Positions 27,730 through 36,282 of a DNA stretch of 64,000 bases are shown one piece after another. The notes below the pieces were generated by a model. It worked only from the letters and a program-made list of their open reading frames with translations. It was not told where the DNA came from and did no database searches. This stretch comes from Phycisphaerales bacterium (GTDB taxonomy: Bacteria > Planctomycetota > Phycisphaerae > Phycisphaerales > SM1A02): NCBI GenBank assembly GCA_022446795.1, contig JAKVBX010000009.1:108072-172071 (forward strand). Reading direction: 5' to 3'. A program made the position numbers and the translations under genes. Numbering within the stretch: position 1 is the stretch's first letter; every line of letters starts with the position of its first letter.

Positions 27730-28709
27730 ACCGAATTGATCACGATCATCTGAAGATCTTCGGCGCCCGAGCCGGCGAACCGCTCGCCGCCCGGATGGCC
27801 GATTATCTCTCTCTGCCACTGGGGCAGGCCGAAACCGAGCTGTTCCCAGACGGCGAACTGATCGTTCGAGTTGAAGAGGATGTCCGCGGACGCGACTGCT
27901 TCGTCGTGCAGTCCACCTGCGACCCCGTCAACGCCAACGTGATGGAACTGCTGATCTACATCGACTGCCTGCGGCGTGCGTCCGCCCGGCGCATCACCGC
28001 CGTCATCCCCTACTTCGGGTACGGGCGGCAGGATCGCAAGGACGCCGGCCGAACGCCCATCACGGCCAAGCTGGTCGCGAACCTCATCACGGCCGCTGGC
28101 GCCGACCGCGTGCTCTGCATGGATCTCCATGCCGCCCAGATCCAGGGGTTCTTCGACATCCCCGTGGATCACCTCTCGGCGATGACCGTGTTCTGCGAGT
28201 ACTTCACCAGCATCCGGGACGAGCTGGGTGACCTGGTCATCGTCTCCCCCGATGTCGGCAACGTGAAGGTCGCCAACGCGTATGCCAGCTTCCTGGACGC
28301 GGACCTGGCGATCATCGACAAGCGACGCGAGTCGGGCATGAAGGTCGCCTCTCGAAACCTCATCGGCAGCGTCAAGAACCAGACCGTACTCATGGTTGAC
28401 GACATGATCTCAACCGCGGGCACGATCTGCGAAGCGGCCAACCTCGTCATGGCCGAGGGGGCCAAGCAGGTCATCGCGGCGGCCACCCACCCGGTCCTCG
28501 TCGGACTGGCCATGGACCGGCTGAGCGATTCCGCCTTCGCCAGGATCGTCGTGACCGACACGATTCCCGATGAAGGGCGGCTTGCACCGATCCAGGATCG
28601 CCTGGTCAAGCTTTCGGTCGCGCCGCTGATCGGCGAGGCCCTGCACCGAATTCACCACGATATGTCCATATCCGCGCTGTTCCAGCGTGCTACAGGAACA
28701 AAGAGATAG
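27726..28709 (+). CDS. prs: Ribose-phosphate pyrophosphokinase (PRPP synthetase)
   Basis: A 327-residue enzyme that makes PRPP from ribose 5-phosphate and ATP. Signatures are ETELFPDGELIVRVEEDVRG, IPYFGYGRQDRK, CMDLHAAQIQGFFDIPVDHL and the PRPP loop VLMVDDMISTAGTI. It starts at a GTG that overlaps the previous stop (GTGA), so the two genes are coupled. The sequence is full length and intact. Confidence 0.96.
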   Translation: MNRIDHDHLKIFGARAGEPLAARMADYLSLPLGQAETELFPDGELIVRVEEDVRGRDCFVVQSTCDPVNANVMELLIYIDCLRRASARRITAVIPYFGYGRQDRKDAGRTPITAKLVANLITAAGADRVLCMDLHAAQIQGFFDIPVDHLSAMTVFCEYFTSIRDELGDLVIVSPDVGNVKVANAYASFLDADLAIIDKRRESGMKVASRNLIGSVKNQTVLMVDDMISTAGTICEAANLVMAEGAKQVIAAATHPVLVGLAMDRLSDSAFARIVVTDTIPDEGRLAPIQDRLVKLSVAPLIGEALHRIHHDMSISALFQRATGTKR

Positions 28710-28746
28710 AACACCGCCACGACTGATCGTGCGCGAGGAGAGTCAC

Positions 28747-29403
28747 ATGGGAAGCGAAACACCAACAATCAACGTTGAACCTCGAGAGAAGACCGGGACG
28801 CGTTACTCCCGGCGTCTTCGCCAGGCCGGGCGTCTCCCGGCCGTCATCTACGGCAAGGGCCAGCCCCCGGCACACGTCAGTGTCGATGAACATTCCATCC
28901 TCGAGGTGCTCCACTCCGGTGCCCACGTCATCGACGTTCAGGTCGATGGCGGAGGCAACGACAAGTGCCTGGTCAAGGATCTTCAGTTCGGCTGGCTGGG
29001 TGACAACCTGATCCACCTGGACCTGGCCCGGGTGGACATGGACGAGATCGTCACGGTCAACGTCCCCGTCAACCTGCAGGGCAACGCCAAGGTCGCGGCA
29101 GCTGCCGGCGCCCTTCTCGAGGTCGTCCGCCGCGAGATCGAAGTCACGTGTCGGGTTTCCGACATTCCCTCGGAGCTGCGACACGACATCACCGACATGG
29201 AAGAGGTTGTCACGATCGGTGACCTCGACATCCCGGCCAACGTGACTCCAGTTCTTGACGCGGACAAGCACATCTGCCACATCACGTTCGTCACCCAGGA
29301 CGAAGCCGAGGGCGAGGAAACAGAGGTCGATGCCGATGGCAGCGAGCCGGAGGTCATCACCAAGCCCAAGGAAGAGGAAGGCGGCGCTGCAGGCGACGAG
29401 TGA
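28747..29403 (+). CDS. rplY: 50S ribosomal protein L25 (CTC form)
   Basis: This 218-residue protein has the 5S-rRNA-binding L25 domain (REKTGTRYSRRLRQAGRLPAVIYGKG) followed by the TL5/CTC C-terminal beta domain (LEVVRREIEVTCRVSDIP, ITDMEEVVTIGDLDIP). It ends in an acidic tail (EGEETEVDADG, then Glu-rich). GAGGAG precedes the ATG by a normal distance. The preceding ribose-phosphate pyrophosphokinase and following peptidyl-tRNA hydrolase form the common prs-rplY-pth arrangement. Confidence 0.95.
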   Translation: MGSETPTINVEPREKTGTRYSRRLRQAGRLPAVIYGKGQPPAHVSVDEHSILEVLHSGAHVIDVQVDGGGNDKCLVKDLQFGWLGDNLIHLDLARVDMDEIVTVNVPVNLQGNAKVAAAAGALLEVVRREIEVTCRVSDIPSELRHDITDMEEVVTIGDLDIPANVTPVLDADKHICHITFVTQDEAEGEETEVDADGSEPEVITKPKEEEGGAAGDE

Positions 29404-29420
29404 GCCGGGCCATCAGCACC

Positions 29421-29990
29421 ATGAAGATCATCGTTGGAATCGGCAACCCGGGAATGGAGTACGAGCGAACGCGACACAATGTCGGGTTCGATGTGCTCGA
29501 CCGCCTGGCTCGACGCCTGGCGCCCGGGGAGATCGCGCGGGCCCGCTTCAAGGGCGCGACGGTCGAATCCGGATCCGGCGATGAGAAGGTGCTGATGCTC
29601 AAGCCCACCACCTACGTCAACTGCACTGGAGAAGCGGTCGGCGAGGCCATCCGCTTCTACAAGCTGATCCCTGCCGATGACCTCCTGGTCATCGTGGACG
29701 ATACTGCCCTCCCCTGCGGAACGATCCGAATGAGACCCCGCGGCGGCGATGGTGGACACAACGGACTGAACAATATCGCTCGTCACCTCGGTGGTGACGA
29801 GTGGGCACGGCTGCGAGTCGGGATCGATCCCCCCGGGGACATCCCCTTGAAGGACTACGTGCTGGGGCGATTCAGCCCCGACCAGGAAACGGCCCTCCAG
29901 CCCGCGTTGGAACAGGCCGTCGGTGCCGCCGAGTGCTGGCTCCAGGATGGTCCGGAAGCAGCCATGAACAGATTTAACGCAACGGACTGA
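29421..29990 (+). CDS. pth: Peptidyl-tRNA hydrolase
   Basis: A 189-residue enzyme that releases peptides from prematurely dropped peptidyl-tRNA. Active-site motifs are VGIGNPGMEYERTRHNVGFDVLD (with the catalytic His), PTTYVNCTGEAV, LVIVDDTALPCG and RPRGGDGGHNGLNNI. An in-frame GTG at 29400 overlaps the rplY stop, but the ATG at 29421 gives the standard N-terminus MKIIVGIGNPG. Confidence 0.95.
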   Translation: MKIIVGIGNPGMEYERTRHNVGFDVLDRLARRLAPGEIARARFKGATVESGSGDEKVLMLKPTTYVNCTGEAVGEAIRFYKLIPADDLLVIVDDTALPCGTIRMRPRGGDGGHNGLNNIARHLGGDEWARLRVGIDPPGDIPLKDYVLGRFSPDQETALQPALEQAVGAAECWLQDGPEAAMNRFNATD

Positions 29991-30040
29991 GAAGAACCCG
30001 TCACGGGCGCCAACAACGGCGTCGAAGAGGAATGTCACGA

Positions 30041-30604
30041 ATGTCGAATACCACCAAGAAGATCTACGAGGCCCTGTTCCTCCTGCCCCAGTCGTCTGGC
30101 GCAGATCTCGGCAATGCCGCCGAGCTGGTCAAGGGCATCCTGCAGAAGGTCGAAGCCGAGCTCATTTCCTTCCGGAAGTGGGACGAGCGTCGACTGGCCT
30201 ATGAAATCAAGGGCAATAAGCGAGGCCTGTACTTCCTCTGCTACTTCCGGATGGCCGGCGAGCAGGTCAGCGCCCTCGATCGCCAGTGCTTCCTGTCGGA
30301 CGATGTGCTCCGCCACATGGTGACCCGCGCCGACCATCTCACGATGGAGCAGATGCAGGCCGCCGATGGTGCCCAGGAACTCGCTGACGAGATCAAGCTG
30401 CGTGCTGAGCAGGGCCAGGACCGCGCCTCCACGGCCACGGCGATCATCGACCGAACCGACGCCAACGCCGAGGGTGGCAGCGCCCCGGCGTCCGAGGACG
30501 CCCCCAGCAAGGCCGAGGACGCCCCCAGCAAGCCCGAGGCCGATGCCGGCGATTCGAGCGAGCCGGTTGCGGCTGAAGCGGCGCCCAGCGGCGATTCCGC
30601 CTGA
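30041..30604 (+). CDS. rpsF: 30S ribosomal protein S6 with long Ala/Glu-rich tail
   Basis: About 187 residues. The first 90 form bS6 (YEALFLLPQ, FRKWDERRLAYEIKGNKRGLYFLCYF). The remainder is a low-complexity tail rich in Ala, Asp, Glu, Ser and Pro, containing the repeated unit EDAPSK twice from an 18-base tandem DNA repeat at about 30496-30531. bS6 is usually 95-135 residues, so the tail is long. Two ATGs compete (30032 and 30041); the second is better spaced from GAAGAGG. Confidence 0.93.
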   Translation: MSNTTKKIYEALFLLPQSSGADLGNAAELVKGILQKVEAELISFRKWDERRLAYEIKGNKRGLYFLCYFRMAGEQVSALDRQCFLSDDVLRHMVTRADHLTMEQMQAADGAQELADEIKLRAEQGQDRASTATAIIDRTDANAEGGSAPASEDAPSKAEDAPSKPEADAGDSSEPVAAEAAPSGDSA

Positions 30605-30712
30605 GTCCACATTGGGCCCACCGGGTTCGATTTGGGCGACTGACGGGGTACCATGGCGGACATGGACAGCGCCACGAGGGCGCTGGGAGAACACGGCGAC
30701 AGGAGGGATCCA

Positions 30713-31111
30713 ATGCCGAATTACAACAAGGTCATGCTGATGGGAAACCTGACGCGCGACATCGAACTGAAGTACACCGCCGGTAACACGGCCGTGGCCA
30801 ACCTGGGACTGGCCGTGAATCGCCGGTACCGCGTGAACGAGGAGTCCCGCGAGGAAACCACCTTTGTCGACTGTGAAGCCTGGGGCCGAACAGCCGAGAA
30901 CATCAACAAGTTTTTCAGCAAGGGACGCCCCATCTTCGTCGAGGGACGACTCAAGCTGGATGAATGGCAGGATCGCGACGGCAACAAGCGATCCAAGCTC
31001 AAGGTCGTCGTCGAGAACTTCGAATTCATCGACAGCGGCAAACGCAACAGCGGATCGGACCAACAGGCCGAATCTCGGTCCCCCGTCCCCGCTGACGACA
31101 TCCCCTTCTAG
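30713..31111 (+). CDS. ssb: Single-stranded DNA-binding protein
   Basis: This 132-residue OB-fold protein begins MPNYNKVMLMGNLTRDIELKY, the typical SSB start, and includes TFVDCEAWGRTAENINKFF and KGRPIFVEGRLKLDEW. It ends DDIPF, the acidic C-terminal tip that recruits repair and replication partners. The linker between the OB-fold and the tip is short. AGGAGG lies 6 bases before the ATG. It follows rpsF as in many bacteria. Confidence 0.97.
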   Translation: MPNYNKVMLMGNLTRDIELKYTAGNTAVANLGLAVNRRYRVNEESREETTFVDCEAWGRTAENINKFFSKGRPIFVEGRLKLDEWQDRDGNKRSKLKVVVENFEFIDSGKRNSGSDQQAESRSPVPADDIPF

Positions 31112-31193
31112 CCCGGCGCCACTGGCGCCCGGCGGCACTGGGGTCGGCTCTGTTCCGAGGCGACTCCTAACTTTCCAGAAAGGACAGTGACCC

Positions 31194-31790
31194 ATGGCAC
31201 GGAACGTAGAACTCCTCCTCCAGGAGAATGTCGAGAACCTCGGAATCGTCGGTGACGTGGTCCGGGTGAAGACCGGATTCGCCCGCAACTACCTGCTCCC
31301 GATGGGTGTGGCCGTTGCCCCCACTCCTCAGCGCATCGCCGCGCTGGAAGCGGAGCGGGCCCAGGCCGTCGCCGAACTCGCCGAGCAGCGTGATCGGCGT
31401 CGAATGATCGTCGATAAGCTCGAGGGCATCGCCCTGACCATGACCCGCTCCTGCAACGACCAGGGCGTGCTTTATGGCTCGGTCAGCCAGCGTGACATCG
31501 CCGATGGCCTCCTGGAACTGGCCCAGAGCATGGGCGACAGCATCGACCCCCGCCACGTCCGCGTTCCCACGTCGATCCGGCACATCGGAACCTATGACGT
31601 ACCGATCCAGTTCGATCAGGAACTGCGTGTTGACATCCAGGTCATCGTCGAGCCCGATCAGCCACTGGAAGAGCGCGAGGAAATGGAATTCGATGACGAT
31701 GGCGAACTCATCGAGAAGCCCCGGCCGAAGCCCAAGGCCGAACAGGCCGAGCAGGCCGAAGCCCCGGCTGAAGAAGCCGCCTCGGAGTGA
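31194..31790 (+). CDS. rplI: 50S ribosomal protein L9 with charged C-terminal extension
   Basis: A 198-residue bL9. The N-terminal domain (VELLLQENVENLGIVGDVVRVKTGFARNYLLP) and the C-terminal rRNA-binding domain are complete. They are followed by an extension of about 40 residues made of Glu, Ala, Lys and Pro (KPKAEQAEQAEAPAEEAA). bL9 is usually about 150 residues. AAAGGA precedes the ATG. rpsR, which normally lies between ssb and rplI, is absent. Confidence 0.96.
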   Translation: MARNVELLLQENVENLGIVGDVVRVKTGFARNYLLPMGVAVAPTPQRIAALEAERAQAVAELAEQRDRRRMIVDKLEGIALTMTRSCNDQGVLYGSVSQRDIADGLLELAQSMGDSIDPRHVRVPTSIRHIGTYDVPIQFDQELRVDIQVIVEPDQPLEEREEMEFDDDGELIEKPRPKPKAEQAEQAEAPAEEAASE

Positions 31791-31815
31791 GTCCGGCAAC
31801 AGTTCAAGTATGAGA

Positions 31816-31843
31816 ACGAGCCCCCCCGGGGGCTCGTTTTTTT
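31816..31843 (+). terminator. Intrinsic terminator after rplI
   Basis: ACGAGCCCCC (31816-31825) and GGGGGCTCGT (31828-31837) form a 10-bp stem followed by a run of seven T (31837-31843). It is the clearest rho-independent terminator in the window and ends the rpsF-ssb-rplI transcript. Confidence 0.93.
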
Positions 31844-31892
31844 CTGCGCCGATACCATGGCGAACGCCACTGGTGCTGGCCCAGGACATCAC

Positions 31893-32396
31893 ATGCCTTC
31901 TCGTCCACTCATCCCGGAACATGTTGACGTACCTGCGGGGTTTTCGACGACTCGAATTGTCGTACGGCCGTTGACGATCCATGACCTGGATGCTGACTAC
32001 GACGCCGTCATGTCCAGCATCGAACACCTGCAGCAGACCAGGCCCTTCGGACCTGGGCATGACTGGCCAACGGCGCAGCTGACCCGGGACCAGGATCTGA
32101 TTGACCTGGGCTGGCATCAGAAGGAGTTCCAGAACGGCACGTCCTTTGCCTATACGGTGATGACACCCGATGACACGACATGCCTTGGCTGCGTATATCT
32201 CTACCCCTCGGAAAAACAGGGACATGATGTCGAGATCATGCTCTGGGTCCGTGCCTCTGAAGTCGCCTCAGGCCTCGACCAGCATCTCTACGAGGCCGTC
32301 CGGGGCTGGATCACGGCGCAGTGGCCATTCCAGTCACCGGGCTACCCCGGCCGGGCACTCTCCTGGGAAGAGTGGAACGCCCTCCCACCTGCCTGA
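31893..32396 (+). CDS. GNAT-like acetyltransferase (putative)
   Basis: About 167 residues. The order IVVRPLTIHDLDADYDAVM, then TSFAYTVMTPDDTTCLGCVYLYPS, then HDVEIMLWVR matches the strand pattern of GNAT N-acetyltransferases. The usual Q/RxxGxG/A pyrophosphate loop is not obvious. It is therefore a divergent member, and substrate and activity are unknown. AGGA lies upstream of the ATG at 31893. An ATG at 31857 inside the terminator region is less likely. Confidence 0.6.
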   Translation: MPSRPLIPEHVDVPAGFSTTRIVVRPLTIHDLDADYDAVMSSIEHLQQTRPFGPGHDWPTAQLTRDQDLIDLGWHQKEFQNGTSFAYTVMTPDDTTCLGCVYLYPSEKQGHDVEIMLWVRASEVASGLDQHLYEAVRGWITAQWPFQSPGYPGRALSWEEWNALPPA

Positions 32397-32502
32397 TCCA
32401 CGGGGGTTCCTGTTCCAGGAAGCCAGCCAACCCGGCGTCTCACCGGTAGACTTGCCTGTGCAATACACCAACGCATCGGCCGTTGAGAACTGGAGCATCC
32501 AC

Positions 32503-33612
32503 ATGATGACAACACCCACCCTGGCCTTCCGGATTCTCGCCTTCCTGCTGGCTGCTTCCGTGTGCTCCGCCGGCGAGTTCCCGGACGAGTTCTTCTTCAG
32601 CGGTGCGAATCGCCCGGCATCACTCAAGGCACTCGAAGGCAAGCCCGCTCCCGAGCTGGAACTGGATGCCTGGATCGGCGACGAGACCAGCCTGGATGAT
32701 CTCAAGGGACAGGTCATCGTCGTGGACTTCTGGGCCACCTGGTGTGGCCCCTGCATGGCCGCCATCCCGAAGAACGTCGCCATGGTGGACGCCTACAAGG
32801 ACCAGGGCATGGCCTTCATCGGTGTACATGACTCCAACAACGGATGGGACCGCGCCGCCGGCGTGGTCCAGGACCGGAAGATCAACTACCCCGTCGCCCG
32901 CGATGCCGGCGGCAAGAGCACCAAGGCCTACGGCCTGAGCTTCTGGCCAACCTACGTGGTGATCGATCGCAAAGGCGTGGTCCGCGCCGCGGGCCTGGTG
33001 CCGGACAAGGTCGAGGAGGTCGTGAAGGTCCTGTTGGAGGAACCCGGCGGCCCGTCATCAGGCAGCGCTTCCGCCGGTGAATTCCCGATGGACTGGTACG
33101 TCGGTGGTGAGAAGAGACTCCCGAGCCTCGCGGCCCTGGAAGGCAAACCGGCCCCCGCGATCCTCCCGGCGTCACCCAACGAGTGGATCGGCCAGGCCCC
33201 CACCCTGGAATCCCGCGATGGCAAGATCACCGTGGTTCGATTCATGGCACCGCTGAACCGCGGGACCAGGAAGTTCCTGCCCAAGTGGCAGAAGACGGCC
33301 AAGGCAATGGCGCCCCACGGTGTCGTATTCGTCGGCATCTGTGACCACTTCTGCAACTGGACGGACATGCAGGCCCTCGTCGAAGCCGAAACCACCAACT
33401 TCCCCATCGCCCGAGATCACGCCCCGGAAGAGGGCTCGATTCCGCTGGGCCGGACCGCGACCAACTTCGGTGTCCGAATGTGGCCCACCACGATCGTGAT
33501 CGATCGATCCGGCCGGGTCCGGGCCGCGGGCATCAAGGACGAGCACCTGAAGCCCATCATCGAGAAGCTCATGGCCGAACCCGCCGATACGGAAGGAACC
33601 CCCTCACGATGA
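32503..33612 (+). CDS. Secreted protein with two TlpA-like thioredoxin domains, the second degenerate
   Basis: A 369-residue protein with a signal peptide ending near AGEF (about residue 23). The first thioredoxin-like domain has an intact WCGPC (C81 and C84) and the cis-Pro segment FWPTYVVID. The second copy keeps the same overall order, including MWPTTIVIDRSGRVRAAG, but carries RFMAPLNRGTRKF where CxxC should be. It has single cysteines only in ICDHFCNW. Both halves start with a similar motif (GEFPDEFF/GEFPMDWY ... LEGKPAP), so this is an internal duplication. It would act on thiols in the periplasm. Its TGA overlaps the moxR start, so it may be part of the Bat-like operon. Confidence 0.85.
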   Translation: MMTTPTLAFRILAFLLAASVCSAGEFPDEFFFSGANRPASLKALEGKPAPELELDAWIGDETSLDDLKGQVIVVDFWATWCGPCMAAIPKNVAMVDAYKDQGMAFIGVHDSNNGWDRAAGVVQDRKINYPVARDAGGKSTKAYGLSFWPTYVVIDRKGVVRAAGLVPDKVEEVVKVLLEEPGGPSSGSASAGEFPMDWYVGGEKRLPSLAALEGKPAPAILPASPNEWIGQAPTLESRDGKITVVRFMAPLNRGTRKFLPKWQKTAKAMAPHGVVFVGICDHFCNWTDMQALVEAETTNFPIARDHAPEEGSIPLGRTATNFGVRMWPTTIVIDRSGRVRAAGIKDEHLKPIIEKLMAEPADTEGTPSR

Positions 33613-34601
33613 CTGACAGCATCGCCAAGGCCGCCGGAGCCGGGACCACCTTTGCCGGCACGGTACGCGAAACGGTCGCCCGGACCGTGGTCGGCCAGGA
33701 GGTCGTCGTCGAACGCATTCTCATTGCGTTGCTCACCGGCGGACACCTGCTGCTCGAAGGTGTTCCGGGCATCGCCAAGACCCTGCTGGTCCAGACCGTC
33801 GGCCGGGCCATCGACCTGGAGTTCAAGCGGATCCAGTTCACGATTGACTTGCTGCCGTCGGACGTCGTGGGTTCCGAAATCCTCGACAGCGCCACGGGCA
33901 GCTTCCGAATCCACAAGGGGCCCATCTTCACGAATCTCCTCCTCGCTGACGAGATCAACCGCGCTTCACCAAAGGTGCAGTCGGCACTGCTCGAGGGCAT
34001 GCAGGAACGGAAGGTGTCCATCGGCGATACGACCCACGAACTGCCCGCGCCCTTCCTCGTGATCGCAACGCAGAATCCCGTCGAGCAGGCCGGCACGTTC
34101 GAACTGCCCGAAGCCCAACTGGACCGCTTCATGATGCGCCACCAGTTGTCCTACCCCACGCAGGAGCAGGAAACCGAGGTCGTCCGCCGTGGCCTGGAAC
34201 TGAAGCTCAAGCGGCAGGGCGAGGGCGCCGTCCCGATGACGGCCTTCGATGCCATCGATGACTCGAGCCCGTTCCACGTCCGGGACCTCACCGCAGCCAT
34301 GGAATCCGTGCTGCAGGTTCACGTGAGCGATGTCTTCATGAGAGACTGCGTCGAACTGGCGACCCTGACCCGGTCCCACCCCGACATCGAACTGGGCTGC
34401 TCACCCCGTGCGGCCATCTCGCTGGTGCAGGCCTCGCGGGCCCGCGCCTTCATCCATGGTCGCGACTATGCCATCCCGGAGGACTTCCTGGCCCTGGCCG
34501 AGGATGTCGTGCTCCATCGGATGCGACTGACCTACGAAGCCCTGGCCCAGGGCCGTCGTGGTGAAGATGTCCTGGCCGAGATCCTGACGGCACTGGCCTG
34601 A
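33609..34601 (+). CDS. moxR: MoxR-family AAA+ ATPase
   Basis: A 330-residue AAA+ protein. Walker A is GVPGIAKT (51-58), Walker B is LLLADEINRA, and sensor 1 is VIATQNPVEQAGTFELPEAQLDRFM. MoxR ATPases are chaperone-like partners of VWA-domain proteins. The ATG overlaps the TGA of the thioredoxin gene (ATGA), and its own stop overlaps the start of the DUF58 gene. It is the first canonical gene of a moxR-DUF58-VWA-VWA cluster. Confidence 0.95.
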   Translation: MTDSIAKAAGAGTTFAGTVRETVARTVVGQEVVVERILIALLTGGHLLLEGVPGIAKTLLVQTVGRAIDLEFKRIQFTIDLLPSDVVGSEILDSATGSFRIHKGPIFTNLLLADEINRASPKVQSALLEGMQERKVSIGDTTHELPAPFLVIATQNPVEQAGTFELPEAQLDRFMMRHQLSYPTQEQETEVVRRGLELKLKRQGEGAVPMTAFDAIDDSSPFHVRDLTAAMESVLQVHVSDVFMRDCVELATLTRSHPDIELGCSPRAAISLVQASRARAFIHGRDYAIPEDFLALAEDVVLHRMRLTYEALAQGRRGEDVLAEILTALA

Positions 34602-35488
34602 TGCTGGTCGACCACCCCGAGCTTGGCCCGCCCGATGAACTCGCCCACGGTGATTTCGAGATGGTGGTACGACGACTGGCGGATGACCTGGCCTTCGGAA
34701 CGGATACGTCGCGCTTTGTCGGCAGCGGACTGGAGTACGCCCAGTCACGGGTGTATGCCCCTGGTGACTCGATTCGCCAGATCGACTGGAGACTGACCGC
34801 CCGCACCCGGGAGACATACGTCAAGGAATACGAGGCCCTCAAGAGAACCGCGGTCTATCTCGTCGTGGACACCTCCGCCTCGATGGCCGTGTCCTCCACC
34901 GCGCTGTCCAAGCATGATCTGGCCGTGTGGGTCGCCTCCGCGGTCGGACTGGTCGCCCAGCGCCGCTTGAGCCCCTGCGCCGTCATGGGTGCCGGCGATC
35001 GGACGACCCGCTTCCTGCCAAGCCTGCTTCGATCCGACCTGTGGCAGGCCCTGGAACCGCTTCGACAGAACGAGCATGATGAGTCCACCAACCTCGGGGA
35101 GCGACTGGAGGAACTCGCGGTCCGGGCTCGTCGAGCCAGCGTGATCATCGTGCTCAGTGACCTTCATGACCCCGATGCGATTCCAGCCATTCGTCACGCG
35201 GCCCAACGGCATGATGTGCTGGTCTTTGAACTTCATGATCCCGCGGAAGACGGTCAGCTTCGAGCGGGCTACTTCCGTGGTCGCGAGGCCGAGACCGGAA
35301 AGAGCTTCATCGGTCATGGTCGACTGCGGTGGACATCCAAGAACGCCCAGCAACAGGAGAAGGACACCGGTCGTCTCCTGGCCCAGGGCGGCGCGAGCTG
35401 GCTTCGGCTCGACACCGACAAGCCATTCCTCCCGCCACTGCGGCACTTCCTCACCCAGCGTGCGATGGCCGGTGGAGGTCGCGCATGA
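34601..35488 (+). CDS. DUF58 domain protein (VWA-like)
   Basis: A 295-residue cytoplasmic protein. The DUF58 signature is GDSIRQIDWRLTAR, followed by a VWA-like core beginning YLVVDTSASMAV, where DTSAS resembles a MIDAS metal site. DUF58 proteins are constant partners of MoxR. It overlaps moxR by one base and the next gene by four, so translation is coupled. Confidence 0.92.
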   Translation: MLVDHPELGPPDELAHGDFEMVVRRLADDLAFGTDTSRFVGSGLEYAQSRVYAPGDSIRQIDWRLTARTRETYVKEYEALKRTAVYLVVDTSASMAVSSTALSKHDLAVWVASAVGLVAQRRLSPCAVMGAGDRTTRFLPSLLRSDLWQALEPLRQNEHDESTNLGERLEELAVRARRASVIIVLSDLHDPDAIPAIRHAAQRHDVLVFELHDPAEDGQLRAGYFRGREAETGKSFIGHGRLRWTSKNAQQQEKDTGRLLAQGGASWLRLDTDKPFLPPLRHFLTQRAMAGGGRA

Positions 35489-36282
35489 TGATGCTGCAGA
35501 TCCTGGTCATGCTCCTGGCGATGCCGGGGAGTGCCGAGCCGCTGGCCGAGGCCACGCGTGGCATCACCGGCACCGTGACCATCGAACTCGACCGCGGGAT
35601 GCTCCGCGGCCGACCCGACCTGGACCTCGACTCCCCCATGCTTGTTCGCGTGGCGTCCATCCGAACCGGACCCGATGGACGCACCAGTTTCGACCTGGAA
35701 TTCATCGGAACCCATCCCGGCCTCTATGACCTGCGGGACGTGCTGGTCTTCGCCGATGGCACCTCCATTGAGGAGCTTGATCCGATCCCGGTGCAGGTCT
35801 TCTCCCACCTGGGCACTGATGCGGCCAGTGACCTGGCCATGACGGGCTCACCGCCATCCAACCTGCACGGTGGTTACCTGTTCTGGCTGATCGTGCTGGC
35901 CGTGCTGTGGCTGGGCATCCCGATCGTGCTGATCAGCCGACGCCTGCTTCACACCCCGGCGGTCGTCGTGCCACCACCACCGCCACCGACCCTGGCCCAA
36001 CAACTGGAGCCACTGGTCGAAGCCGCCGCCAATCGAAACCTCTCGGTACCGGAACAGGCCCGGCTTGAACTGCTGCTCTACTGGCACTGGCAGGAACAGC
36101 TCGGTCTCGAGGAACCGCGACCGGAAGCGGTCGCGAGACTGCGCCGACACGAGGACGCGGGGCACCTGCTGCGCACGATCGAGTCCTGGCTGCATGACCC
36201 GCAGGCCTCTCCGCCATCGAAGGATGACATCTCGACACTGCTTCGCCCCTACCGGGAAATCCCGGCTGGAGCCCTGTCATGA
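35485..36282 (+). CDS. Membrane protein of the Bat-like operon (signal peptide, one TM helix)
   Basis: This 265-residue protein starts ATGATGATG overlapping the DUF58 stop. A signal peptide (about 1-18) is followed by a periplasmic beta-type domain of about 110 residues, a transmembrane helix near residues 132-152 (YLFWLIVLAVLWLGIPIVLI), a Pro-rich linker (PPPPPP) and a cytoplasmic helical part. I do not recognise a family. Position and topology resemble the unnamed membrane protein often found between DUF58 and BatA genes. Confidence 0.8.
   Translation: MMMLQILVMLLAMPGSAEPLAEATRGITGTVTIELDRGMLRGRPDLDLDSPMLVRVASIRTGPDGRTSFDLEFIGTHPGLYDLRDVLVFADGTSIEELDPIPVQVFSHLGTDAASDLAMTGSPPSNLHGGYLFWLIVLAVLWLGIPIVLISRRLLHTPAVVVPPPPPPTLAQQLEPLVEAAANRNLSVPEQARLELLLYWHWQEQLGLEEPRPEAVARLRRHEDAGHLLRTIESWLHDPQASPPSKDDISTLLRPYREIPAGALS

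Noticed and set aside
30496..30531. Tandem 18-base repeats as a possible CRISPR or regulatory repeat
   Set aside because: Only two copies, in frame inside the rpsF tail, encoding EDAPSK twice; a coding repeat.
31112..31193. A hidden rpsR gene between ssb and rplI
   Set aside because: The gap is 82 bases and contains no bS18-like sequence.
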